Part shown: positions 1 through 7,575 of the stretch, piece after piece
Layout of the letters: each line of letters starts with the position of its first letter
How positions within the stretch are numbered: position 1 is the stretch's first letter
Assembly (NCBI GenBank): GCA_038258415.1
Contig: JBBSPY010000103.1
Coordinates: forward strand, 1-10,932
Direction: 5' to 3'
Length of the DNA stretch: 10,932 nucleotides
DNA from: Schlegelella_A sp038258415
GTDB taxonomy: Bacteria; Pseudomonadota; Gammaproteobacteria; Burkholderiales; Burkholderiaceae_C
Notes under the pieces: generated by a model
Seen by the model: the letters and a program-made list of their open reading frames with translations, nothing else
Told to the model about the DNA's origin: nothing
The model's database searches: none
Translations under genes and position numbers: made by a program

Positions 1-535
1 AGCCGGACGCCGTGATCGCCGCCGGCGTGCCATTGATCGTGCCGTCGGTGATGGCCGCACCGGTGTCGACGTTGATGCGCAGGTTCTGCCCGGTGTTGCC
101 GACAACGCGCAGGCGATCGGCCACGGGGTTGAAGTCGACGCCGAACGAAGCGCCGACCAGGCCGGCGTAGGGGTTGTCGTCGCCAGCCGTGGCCACGAGC
201 GTGCTCTTGAGCGTCGTCGAGCCGGTGGCGGCGTCGAGGGTGTAGATCCGGGCGAGGTTGGTGACGACGTAGAGCTTGCCGTCGGAAGGACGGACGTCGA
301 TGCCGAGCATCGTCTCGCCGGCGGCGAGACCCTTCACGCGCACGCTGGTGGCATAGGTCGCCGGCGCGGCGCGATCGAACGACACCACGCGGCCGGTCGC
401 GGTGATCGCGACGGTGTCGCCGAGCGCCGGCATGTTGCCGTCGTCACCATCGTCGCCGCCTCCGCAGGCCACGAGCGCGGCAGCAGCAAGGGCGGTGGTG
501 GTGATCACACGGGCAGATCTGGACATCGGGGTCAT
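1..535 (-). CDS. DUF4394 domain-containing lipoprotein (partial, C-terminus outside window)
   Basis: Only the first 178 codons are in the window; the reading frame stays open to base 1. The protein begins MTPMSRSARV, followed by a hydrophobic stretch ending in a lipobox-like LVAC (Cys about residue 24) and an acidic Gly/Asp linker (GGGDDGDDGN), so it is probably a lipoprotein anchored in the cell envelope. The visible folded part has DUF4394 features: GIDVRPSDGKLYVVTN, then IYTLDAATG, FGVDFNPVADRLRVVGNTGQ and NLRINVDTGA. These repeats look like beta-propeller strands; the function is not known to me. I chose the ATG at 535 because GAGGAA lies 6 nt upstream; an in-frame ATG at 526 is the alternative. 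The gene lies behind the terminator of the upstream flavoprotein operon, so it is probably transcribed separately. The family call is made from memory of its signature. Confidence 0.85.
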   Translation of the reverse strand, partial: MTPMSRSARVITTTALAAAALVACGGGDDGDDGNMPALGDTVAITATGRVVSFDRAAPATYATSVRVKGLAAGETMLGIDVRPSDGKLYVVTNLARIYTLDAATGSTTLKSTLVATAGDDNPYAGLVGASFGVDFNPVADRLRVVGNTGQNLRINVDTGAAITDGTINGTPAAITASG

Positions 536-541
536 GCGGCG

Positions 542-547
542 TTCCTC
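542..547 (-). promoter_or_regulatory. Shine-Dalgarno of the DUF4394 gene
   Basis: GAGGAA on the minus strand, 6 nt upstream of the ATG at 535. It decides the start in favour of 535 over the in-frame ATG at 526. Most other genes in this window have no comparable site. Confidence 0.6.
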
Positions 548-635
548 AGGAGTGGTCTAGGGACGCAGCGCCGCGCTCGAATGCGCCGCTGCCCTTTCAC
601 TACCCGCGAGGCCGACGTCTGGATGCAGGGGCGCC

Positions 636-663
636 AAAAAAACCGGCGCTGTCGTCAGCGGCG
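636..663 (-). terminator. Intrinsic terminator of the dehalogenase-malate synthase-MFS-flavoprotein operon
   Basis: On the minus strand CGCTG and CAGCG pair around the loop ACGA. After one C-C mismatch, two more pairs extend the stem, and a run of seven T follows (complement of the A-run at 636-642). The stop codon of the flavoprotein gene (657-655) lies in the hairpin itself, at the edge of the stem and loop. Position and polarity fit termination of the minus-strand chain before the DUF4394 gene. Strength is judged by eye; no folding energy was computed. The remaining bases between 536 and 635 contain no gene I can support. Confidence 0.6.
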
Positions 664-1926
664 TCCGAACAGGCGGCGCAGGATCCCTCGCCACGACATG
701 GCGTCCGTCGGGATGTGCGATTCGTCGAGCACGCCCGACATCCGCTCGATCCGCCGCGGGCTGCGCCGTGCGCTCCAGACCAGCAGGTCGACGAGCCAGG
801 GGTGCTCGTTGGCGCGATGGGCCTGCTCGTAGACCTCGAAGCGCGGCCGGAGCGCCGCGAGGCCCGCCGTGTACTGACCGGCGATCGCGGCGTCTCCGGC
901 GGCCACCATCGCGCCCGACGGCTCCGACAGGATCGCCTCGGCCGCCAGCATCCCGGTTTCCATCGCCTTGCCGATCCCCTCGCCGGTGAGCGCATACGTG
1001 CTGCCGACGGCCTCTCCGGTGACCAGGAGCCCCGCCGACGCGGCAAGCGCGCCCACCAGCGAGCAGCGCAGGGGTGCGCCCTTCAGTGCCTCGCCCGGTT
1101 CGCCCTCGAAGCGACCTCCGGCGACCAGCTCGCGAGCCGCCGGGTGCAGCGACTGGAACGCCTCGAACATGTCGCGCAGGTTCACGTCGGCCTTGGCGCG
1201 ACGGCGCCGGTTCTCGTGCCCGTACGAGGCGCCGACACCGATGTTGAAGACGCCGTCGCCGCACGGGAAGATCCAGCCGTAGCCCGGCGACAGGCGACGA
1301 TGCCAGACCACCTCGAGGCTCTTCAGCCGCGACGCGAACGCCGGGTGCCGGATGTAGGCGCGCAGGGCAACGGCGCTCGGCGTGCGCCGCTCGCACATGC
1401 CGGCGGCGATCGTTGCCTGCGGCGTGGCGCCGCTGGCGAGCACGACGTGATCGGCCTCCAGGTCACGCGTCGTCGCGCCCGAGCGCAGCACGGCGCCGAC
1501 GACGCGCCCCCCACCGCCCGGCCGCGTCTCGCGCAGCGGTTCCACGAAGCGCACCGGCGCGTGCATCCGCGCGCCGGCGGCGACGGCCGCGGCACAGACG
1601 ATCTCGTCGAGCCGCTTCCGCGGCAGCACCGCGAACCGGCCCGGCACCTCGAGGCGACCGGCGTGCGGCGCCACGCAGGCAAGCTCGCCGCAGCGGTAGG
1701 CTTCGGCCAGCACGGCGTCGAGGACACCAAGGCGCTCGAGCGCGCGATGCGCGTCGGGGATGAGACCGTCGCCACAGACCTTGTCGCGCGGAAACGCGTG
1801 CTGGTCGACGAGGACGACGTCGCGGCCGCCGCGCGCGAGCAGTTGCGCGGCAGCGCTGCCGGCCGGGCCGGCGCCGACGACGAGCACGTCGCAGCGCGCA
1901 GGCAGTTCGTCGAGGCCGAGGTTCAC
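655..1926 (-). CDS. FAD-dependent oxidoreductase, geranylgeranyl reductase family
   Basis: A 423-residue flavoprotein. The N-terminus has the Rossmann FAD-binding motif GAGPAG (18-23), an acidic residue ending strand 2 (VVLVD, D41), and the family motif KVCGDGL (49-55). Further on are the second FAD contact region VVLASGATP (161-169), the segment GYGWIFPCGDG (215-225), and GEAVGSTYALTGEGIGKAME (304-323), the usual GD...TGEGI region; here the acidic residue after Gly is Glu (E305) rather than the common Asp. Family members reduce isoprenoid double bonds or act on other lipids, but this subgroup has no assigned substrate and the sequence does not give one. The GTG start overlaps the TGA of the MFS gene (GTGA), no Shine-Dalgarno is visible, and the residues right after it (VNLGLDELPARCDVLVV) lead into the FAD fold, so translation is probably coupled. 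Longer in-frame extensions upstream only shadow the MFS gene. Confidence 0.85.
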   Translation of the reverse strand: MNLGLDELPARCDVLVVGAGPAGSAAAQLLARGGRDVVLVDQHAFPRDKVCGDGLIPDAHRALERLGVLDAVLAEAYRCGELACVAPHAGRLEVPGRFAVLPRKRLDEIVCAAAVAAGARMHAPVRFVEPLRETRPGGGGRVVGAVLRSGATTRDLEADHVVLASGATPQATIAAGMCERRTPSAVALRAYIRHPAFASRLKSLEVVWHRRLSPGYGWIFPCGDGVFNIGVGASYGHENRRRRAKADVNLRDMFEAFQSLHPAARELVAGGRFEGEPGEALKGAPLRCSLVGALAASAGLLVTGEAVGSTYALTGEGIGKAMETGMLAAEAILSEPSGAMVAAGDAAIAGQYTAGLAALRPRFEVYEQAHRANEHPWLVDLLVWSARRSPRRIERMSGVLDESHIPTDAMSWRGILRRLFGRR

Positions 1927-3425
1927 AGGGGCGGCGCCGACGCGGACGAGGGCGCGATCGGGTCGTCGTCGTCCCGGCCCACTCGCCGCGCCTCGGCAGC
2001 GCGCTCGGGCCTCGCCTGCCCGCCCATCTTCCAGGCCGCGATCACCGCCAGTGCCGTGATGGCGCCGATCAGGGCGAAGGTCTCGTGGAACGCCTTCAGC
2101 GGCTCGCCGGCGTGCGTGCGCAGCCGCCAGTCGAGGACGTTGCCGACGAGGGCGATGCCGACCGCGCCGCCGAGCTGTCGCAGGAAGTTGATCGTCGACG
2201 AGCCGTGCGAGATGAGCGTCTCCGGCAAGCCCCGCATCGAACCCAGGTTGAGCGACGGCAGGACAAAGCCCAGGCCAACGCGCCCGACCGCCGCCCACAG
2301 CGTGATCAGCAGCAAGGGCGTCGCGGCACCGACCCCGATCATCAGGAAGAACGACGCCGCCAGCAACAACAACCCGGCGGAGACGAGGCGGTTGACGGCC
2401 AGCCGGTCGGCGAGCCGTCCGGCAACCGGAATCGTCACCGCGAGCACGAGCCCGGCCGGCAGCAGCACCGCGCCGGCCTGCGACGGCGGCAGGCCGATGC
2501 CGTCCTGCATGAAGACGGGGACGAGATAGGTCGATCCGAACAGCCCCATGCCGTAGATGAACGCGACCAGGCCGCCCATCGCGAAGGTGCGGTGGCCGAA
2601 CAGGTCGAGCGCCATCAACGGCCGCGCGCTGCGCCGCTGGTGGGCGATGAAGGCGAACGCCGCGACCACGCTCGTGGCGAGCAGCGCGAGCGCCAGGCCG
2701 ATGCCGGTGTCGTGCAGGTGCGCCATGCCGTTGAGCAGCGCCAGCACGGCGACGGCGACGAGCACGAGGCCGACGTGGTCGAGCCGGCCCGTGTCGCGGC
2801 CGAGCGGCACGCCGCCGGGTGCGCCGACCGGAAGGTATCGGATCGCCATCGCCAGCGCGATGGCGCAGAACGGCGCGACGACGAAGAAGATCGACCGCCA
2901 GCCGAACCACTCGACGAGGATGCCGCCGATGCTCGGTCCTACCGCCGGCGCGAGCACGACGCCGAAGCCGAAGATGCCCATCGCCTTGCCGCGCTCGCCT
3001 TCGCCGAAGGCGCGCATGATGATGATCGCCGGGATCGGCTGCAACACGCCGGCCGCCAGACCCTCGGCAACGCGCGCGCCGACGACGAGTTCGAACCACG
3101 ACGACAGCCCGCCGGCGATGCCGCCGCACGCCAGCAGCAGCACCGCGCCGGCATAGGTGTGTCGATAGCCGTAACGCCCGAGCAGCCATGGCGTGGTCAG
3201 CATCGACAGCGTCATCGCGCCCATGAAGCCGGCCGACAGCCACTGCGCGCCCGCCTGCCCGAGGTGGAACACCCTCGACATGTCGGGCACCGCGACGTTG
3301 ACGATGGTCGACGCCATGATGGCCGCGACCGTGCCGATCATCGTCGTCGCAAGGACGAACCAGCGATAGCGCGGACCGAAGCGGTCTTCGAGGGCCGCGC
3401 GGGTCTGGTCGGCGACCGTTGTCAG
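1923..3425 (-). CDS. MFS transporter, DHA2/EmrB-type drug:H+ antiporter family
   Basis: A multi-pass inner-membrane transporter of about 500 residues with the hydrophobic pattern of the 14-helix DHA2 group. Helix 1 is RWFVLATTMIGTVAAIMAS, followed by the typical TIVNVAVPDMSRVF. The antiporter motif C is seen as GFGVVLAPAVGPSIGG (153-168 from the CTG start), and the cytoplasmic loop has GRYGYRHTY (83-91). The family exports drugs or hydrophobic compounds using the proton gradient; the substrate here is unknown. The start is unusual: the frame has no ATG, GTG or TTG between the end of malate synthase and helix 1. The first ATG (3341) would remove the first part of helix 1. A CTG at 3425-3423 overlaps the malate synthase TGA and gives an N-terminus (xTTVADQTRAALEDRFGPRYRW) of normal length for the family, so I use it as the start. 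The gene ends in a GTGA overlap with the flavoprotein. Family confidence is high, start confidence low. Confidence 0.85.
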   Translation of the reverse strand: MTTVADQTRAALEDRFGPRYRWFVLATTMIGTVAAIMASTIVNVAVPDMSRVFHLGQAGAQWLSAGFMGAMTLSMLTTPWLLGRYGYRHTYAGAVLLLACGGIAGGLSSWFELVVGARVAEGLAAGVLQPIPAIIIMRAFGEGERGKAMGIFGFGVVLAPAVGPSIGGILVEWFGWRSIFFVVAPFCAIALAMAIRYLPVGAPGGVPLGRDTGRLDHVGLVLVAVAVLALLNGMAHLHDTGIGLALALLATSVVAAFAFIAHQRRSARPLMALDLFGHRTFAMGGLVAFIYGMGLFGSTYLVPVFMQDGIGLPPSQAGAVLLPAGLVLAVTIPVAGRLADRLAVNRLVSAGLLLLAASFFLMIGVGAATPLLLITLWAAVGRVGLGFVLPSLNLGSMRGLPETLISHGSSTINFLRQLGGAVGIALVGNVLDWRLRTHAGEPLKAFHETFALIGAITALAVIAAWKMGGQARPERAAEARRVGRDDDDPIAPSSASAPPL

Positions 3426-5023
3426 AGCTCCTCGTAGAGCGGCAGCGTCAGGAACTCCTCGAAGTCGTCCTGCGTGCTCATCTGCACGAAGATCTCGGCG
3501 GCGCGGTCGAACTTCCCTTCGAAGCTTCCGGCCTTGATCTTCGCCAGCTCCTCGGGCACCAGCCCCTTGACGAGCTCGGCCGTGACCTTGCGGCCGTCGT
3601 CGAGGATGCCCTTGGGGGAGCGGATCCACTGCCAGACCTGCGACCGGCTGATCTCGGCGGTGGCGGCGTCTTCCATCAGGTTGTGGATCGGCACGCAGCC
3701 ATTGCCGGCGAGCCAGGCACCGAGATAGTGGACGCCGACGTTGATGTTCATGCGCAGCCCCTCTTCGGTGATCGGCGTCTCCGGCCTGAAGTCGAGCAGG
3801 TCGGCGGCGCTCACGCTGACCTCGGGCTTGAGCTTGCCGAACTGGTTGGGCGCATCGCCGAGCACCGCCACGAACTCCTTCATCGAGGGCTCGACCAGGC
3901 CCGGGTGCGCGACCCAGCCGCCGTCGTAGCCGTCGGTCGCGTCGCGCTTCTTGTCGGCGATGATCCCGGCCATCGCGACCTCGTTCCTCGCCGGGTCGTT
4001 CTTGATCGGGATCAGGGCGCTCATGCCGCCGATCGCCGGTGCGCCTCGCCGATGGCAGATCTGCAGCAGCAGCAGCGCATAGGCGCGCATGAACGGCGCC
4101 GTCATCGTCACCTTCGCCCGGTCTGCGAGGCAGAACTCGGCGTCGAGCTTGAACTTCTTGATGCAGCTGAAGATGTAGTCCCAGCGTCCGGCGTTCAGGC
4201 CGGCCGAGTGATCGCGCAGTTCGTAGAGGATCTCGTCCATCTCGAACGCAGCCGGCAAGGTCTCGACCAGCACCGTGGCGCGGATCGTCCCCTTCGGCAG
4301 GTCGAGCGCTTCCTGGGTCGCGACGAAGATCTCGTTCCACAGCCGCGCCTCGAGGTAGCCCTCGAGCTTGGGCAGGTAGAAGTAGGGACCGGCGCCGCGC
4401 GCGAGCTGCTCCTTCGCGTTGTGGAACATGAAGAGGGCAAAGTCGAAGATGCCGCCCGACACTCGCTGCCCGTCGACGGTGACGTGCTTTTCGTCGAGAT
4501 GCCACCCCCGCGGCCGCACCTGCAGCGTGGCGATGGTGTCGTTGAGCTGGTAGGTCTTCGCCCCGGCCGGCGAGGCCTGCTCGAACGACAGCGTGCGGCG
4601 GATCGCCCGGCCGATGTTGATCTGACCCTGGATCTGGTTCGACCACGACGGCGAGTTCGAGTCCTCGAAGTCGGTCATGTACGAGTCAGCGCCGGAGTTG
4701 AAGGCGTTGATGACCATCTTCGCGTCGACCGGGCCCGTGATCTCGACGCGTCGCCGTTCGAGCGCCTTCGGCACCGGCACGACCTTCCAGTCGCCGTCGC
4801 GGATGTGCTTCGTCTCTGCGGGGAAGTCGGGGCGCTCGCCGGCATCGAAGCGCTTGGCACGCTCGGCGCGTGCCGTGAGCAGCGCCTGGCGCTTCGGCTC
4901 GAAGCGGCGATGCAGGTCGGCCACCAGCGCCAGCGCGTCGGTGGTGAGGATGGTCTCGAAGCCCGGCGCGAGCGGGGCGTGGATCTCGAGACCCGCTGGG
5001 AGGGAGGTCGTCGTCTGGGTCAT
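3422..5023 (-). CDS. aceB: Malate synthase A
   Basis: Condenses glyoxylate with acetyl-CoA to give malate and CoA (EC 2.3.3.9) in the cytoplasm, the second step of the glyoxylate cycle and of growth on glyoxylate precursors. The 533 residues equal the usual length of the AceB type. The family signature is intact: LRDHSAGLNAGRWDYIF (269-285). Also visible are TLQVRPRGWHLDEKH (166-180), which holds the expected catalytic Arg, E254 in VLVETLPA and D282 in RWDYIF as the expected Mg2+ ligands, and D452 in LMEDAATAEISR as the likely catalytic Asp; these roles are assigned from the family. The ATG at 5023 overlaps the TGA of the dehalogenase (ATGA), without a clear Shine-Dalgarno, so it is probably translated by coupling. 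A 35-residue in-frame extension to 5128 is Arg-rich, lies inside the dehalogenase and is rejected. No isocitrate lyase is in the window. Confidence 0.97.
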   Translation of the reverse strand: MTQTTTSLPAGLEIHAPLAPGFETILTTDALALVADLHRRFEPKRQALLTARAERAKRFDAGERPDFPAETKHIRDGDWKVVPVPKALERRRVEITGPVDAKMVINAFNSGADSYMTDFEDSNSPSWSNQIQGQINIGRAIRRTLSFEQASPAGAKTYQLNDTIATLQVRPRGWHLDEKHVTVDGQRVSGGIFDFALFMFHNAKEQLARGAGPYFYLPKLEGYLEARLWNEIFVATQEALDLPKGTIRATVLVETLPAAFEMDEILYELRDHSAGLNAGRWDYIFSCIKKFKLDAEFCLADRAKVTMTAPFMRAYALLLLQICHRRGAPAIGGMSALIPIKNDPARNEVAMAGIIADKKRDATDGYDGGWVAHPGLVEPSMKEFVAVLGDAPNQFGKLKPEVSVSAADLLDFRPETPITEEGLRMNINVGVHYLGAWLAGNGCVPIHNLMEDAATAEISRSQVWQWIRSPKGILDDGRKVTAELVKGLVPEELAKIKAGSFEGKFDRAAEIFVQMSTQDDFEEFLTLPLYEEL

Positions 5024-5727
5024 GTCCGGGGTTCGAAGGAAAAGTCGAGAACATCGCGCAGGCTGGAGCCGATGCGCACGGGTTCGGTGCCGAGCTCTTC
5101 GAGCGGCAGGCTGAAGCGATTGATCCACAGGGTCGAGTAGCCGAACCAGGTCGCGCCGATCGCGTCCCAGCAGTTGCTCGACACGAAGCCGATGCGCGCT
5201 GCGGGCAGTCCGAAGGCGGCCGTGCCGAGCGCGTAGGTGGCGGGGTCGGTCTTGAAGCGGCCGGTCGACGCGACGCTCAGCACCGGGTCGAGCAGCACGT
5301 CGAAGCCGGCGTGGCGCACGACGCGTTGGAGCATCTCCGGGTCGCCGTTGCTGAGGATCCCCATGCGAACGCCGCGCGCGTGCAGCGATTCGAGGACGTC
5401 GAGGTTCTCGGGGAACGGCTCCAGCGCGTCGTAGGCGGCGAGCAGCTCGTCCTCGCGCGCGGCATCGAGGTCGAGACCGAGTCGCTTCGCGGCATATCGC
5501 AGGCCACCGCGCGTGCAGTCGGCAAAGCTGCGCGGCCGCCCGGCCATCGACGACAGGTGCGTGTACTCGATCTGCTTGTCGCGCCAGACGACGGCGAGCC
5601 GGTCGCCCTGGCCAGGAAAAATGCGCTCACAGAGCGCACCGACGCTGTAGACGTCGAACAGCGTTCCGTAGGCGTCGAACAGCACCCCGCCGAGGGGCGC
5701 CGTCATGTCGGCATGGTCTGGGCTCAT
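5020..5727 (-). CDS. Haloacid dehalogenase type II (L-2-haloacid dehalogenase family)
   Basis: A 235-residue HAD-superfamily hydrolase. Type II enzymes remove halide from L-2-haloalkanoic acids to give D-2-hydroxyacids (EC 3.8.1.2), using Asp as nucleophile. All residues known to matter in L-DEX YL are present with the same spacing: D18 and T22 in FDAYGTLFDV, R49, S126 in ILSNGDP, K159 and Y165 in GRFKTDPATY, and S183, N185, D188 in VSSNCWD. This supports a true dehalogenase rather than a generic phosphatase, though activity is inferred. It is the first gene of the chain and overlaps malate synthase by ATGA. Start: the ATG at 5727 has a -10-like CAGAAT 7 nt upstream, the same layout as argS; the ATG at 5706 (residue 8) would also keep the whole fold. 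Neither has a Shine-Dalgarno. Confidence 0.92.
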   Translation of the reverse strand: MSPDHADMTAPLGGVLFDAYGTLFDVYSVGALCERIFPGQGDRLAVVWRDKQIEYTHLSSMAGRPRSFADCTRGGLRYAAKRLGLDLDAAREDELLAAYDALEPFPENLDVLESLHARGVRMGILSNGDPEMLQRVVRHAGFDVLLDPVLSVASTGRFKTDPATYALGTAAFGLPAARIGFVSSNCWDAIGATWFGYSTLWINRFSLPLEELGTEPVRIGSSLRDVLDFSFEPRT

Positions 5728-5734
5728 GCCGCCG

Positions 5735-5740
5735 ATTCTG
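5735..5740 (-). promoter_or_regulatory. Candidate -10 box of the dehalogenase-malate synthase operon
   Basis: CAGAAT on the minus strand, five of six matches to TATAAT apart from the first and third base positions being weaker, lies exactly 7 nt before the ATG at 5727. Transcription would begin at or next to the start codon, giving a leaderless mRNA, which fits the missing Shine-Dalgarno. No TTGACA-like -35 is seen at the proper distance, and the hairpin at 5746-5770 lies there instead. Confidence 0.35.
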
Positions 5741-5745
5741 CGGCA

Positions 5746-5770
5746 GGCGGCGCGGCGCGACCGCGCCGCC
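5746..5770. terminator. Perfect 10-bp GC hairpin between the PsiF-repeat gene and the dehalogenase
   Basis: The arms GGCGGCGCGG and CCGCGCCGCC are perfectly complementary around a 5-nt loop (CGCGA on the plus strand). It begins a few bases past the stop of the PsiF-repeat gene (5779) and ends 18 bases before the dehalogenase ATG. No T-run follows on either strand, so it is not a canonical intrinsic terminator. It may act as a transcript 3'-end stabiliser, attenuator or binding site. The role is inferred. Confidence 0.4.
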
Positions 5771-5778
5771 TCGGCCGA

Positions 5779-6090
5779 TCAGGCCGCCAAGCATTCCTTC
5801 ATGAACATCTTGCGCTCGTCGCCCTTCTTGCCGCTGGCGTCGGTGTTGCACTTCTTCATCTTGTCCTGCTGGGTCATCTTGCCGGCCGACAGGCACTCCT
5901 TCATGAAGGCCTTGCGCTCGTCGCCCTTCTTGCCTTCGGCGTCCTTGTTGCACATGCCCATCTTCGACTGCTGCTTGGTCATCATCGGCGCGCTGGCGCC
6001 CATCATCGGCGCCTCCTTGTGCGAAGCGGCCAGGACGGTGGTCGAACAGGCGATCGCGGCGAGCGCGAGGGTGCAGAGCAGTTGCTTCAT
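5779..6090 (-). CDS. PsiF repeat-containing exported protein
   Basis: A 103-residue small protein with a Sec-type signal peptide (MKQLLCTLALAAIACSTTVLA, cleavage likely near residues 21-22) and two PsiF repeats at residues 37-69 and 72-103. Each contains MTxQQ...KM...CN.DA.GKKGDER and ends in FMKECL.A. Mature cysteines 47, 66, 81 and 100 form two matched pairs, one per repeat, which could be disulfides in the periplasm. The family is named after a phosphate-starvation-inducible E. coli protein; its biochemical function is not known. The start at 6090 is set by GGGAGGA 7 nt upstream; the in-frame extension to 6180 has no signal-peptide sense. The gene follows the kinase by 102 bp on the same strand. 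Whether phosphate controls it here cannot be seen from the sequence. Confidence 0.9.
   Translation of the reverse strand: MKQLLCTLALAAIACSTTVLAASHKEAPMMGASAPMMTKQQSKMGMCNKDAEGKKGDERKAFMKECLSAGKMTQQDKMKKCNTDASGKKGDERKMFMKECLAA
5782..5877 (-). repeat. PsiF repeat unit 2
   Basis: The second of two tandem coding repeats (residues 72-103 of the PsiF-repeat protein). It shares with unit 1 the protein core GKKGDERK.FMKECL and an identical run of about 21 bases on DNA (start of the core at GGCAAGAAGGGCGACGAGCG). Confidence 0.75.
5884..5982 (-). repeat. PsiF repeat unit 1
   Basis: The first tandem unit (residues 37-69), one residue longer than unit 2 (MTKQQSKMGMCN against MTQQDKMKKCN) and separated from it by two residues. 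Confidence 0.75.
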
Positions 6091-6097
6091 GGGGTGA

Positions 6098-6104
6098 TCC
6101 TCCC
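6098..6104 (-). promoter_or_regulatory. Shine-Dalgarno of the PsiF-repeat gene
   Basis: GGGAGGA on the minus strand, 7 nt from the ATG at 6090. It is the strongest ribosome binding site in the window, which fits a well-translated small exported protein. Confidence 0.75.
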
Positions 6105-6151
6105 GGTGGGTGTGGTGTCGCGCCTGCCGACAGGAAGGTCGCGCGAAGCGG

Positions 6152-6180
6152 ATTGGATCACCCGCCGGTGGCGCCTGCAA
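6152..6180 (-). promoter_or_regulatory. Weak candidate promoter for the PsiF-repeat gene
   Basis: On the minus strand TTGCAG (6180-6175) and TCCAAT (6157-6152) are spaced by 17 bp, in the gap between the kinase stop and the PsiF-repeat gene. The -10 matches four of six consensus bases and the -35 three of six, so this is a weak call. I saw no PHO-box-like direct repeats in the gap. Confidence 0.22.
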
Positions 6181-6192
6181 GCGCGCCGGTAC

Positions 6193-7575
<1,383 letters not shown>

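Noticed and set aside
386..392. Possible defect in the KMSKS motif of arginyl-tRNA synthetase (KISKRAG; residue numbers given as coordinates)
   Set aside because: Arginyl-tRNA synthetases often have degenerate KMSKS sequences, so this is normal variation.
626..650. GGCGCC and GGCGC arms around the A7 run at 636-642 as a separate hairpin
   Set aside because: The T-run would be in the loop, so it does not make a terminator; the stem at 645-663 followed by the T-run is the better reading.
655..3243. A very long minus-strand open frame that would extend the flavoprotein to 862 residues
   Set aside because: The upstream part is Arg/Ala-rich, runs out of frame through the MFS gene and has no domain sense. 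The flavoprotein begins at the GTG at 1926.
1923..4646. A 907-codon frame suggesting a fusion of a malate synthase-derived part with the MFS transporter
   Set aside because: The first part is aceB read in the wrong frame; only the part from about 3425 on codes for the transporter.
3419..5140. A plus-strand open frame of 573 codons opposite malate synthase
   Set aside because: It covers aceB almost exactly in antisense, and the aceB protein is complete and unambiguous.
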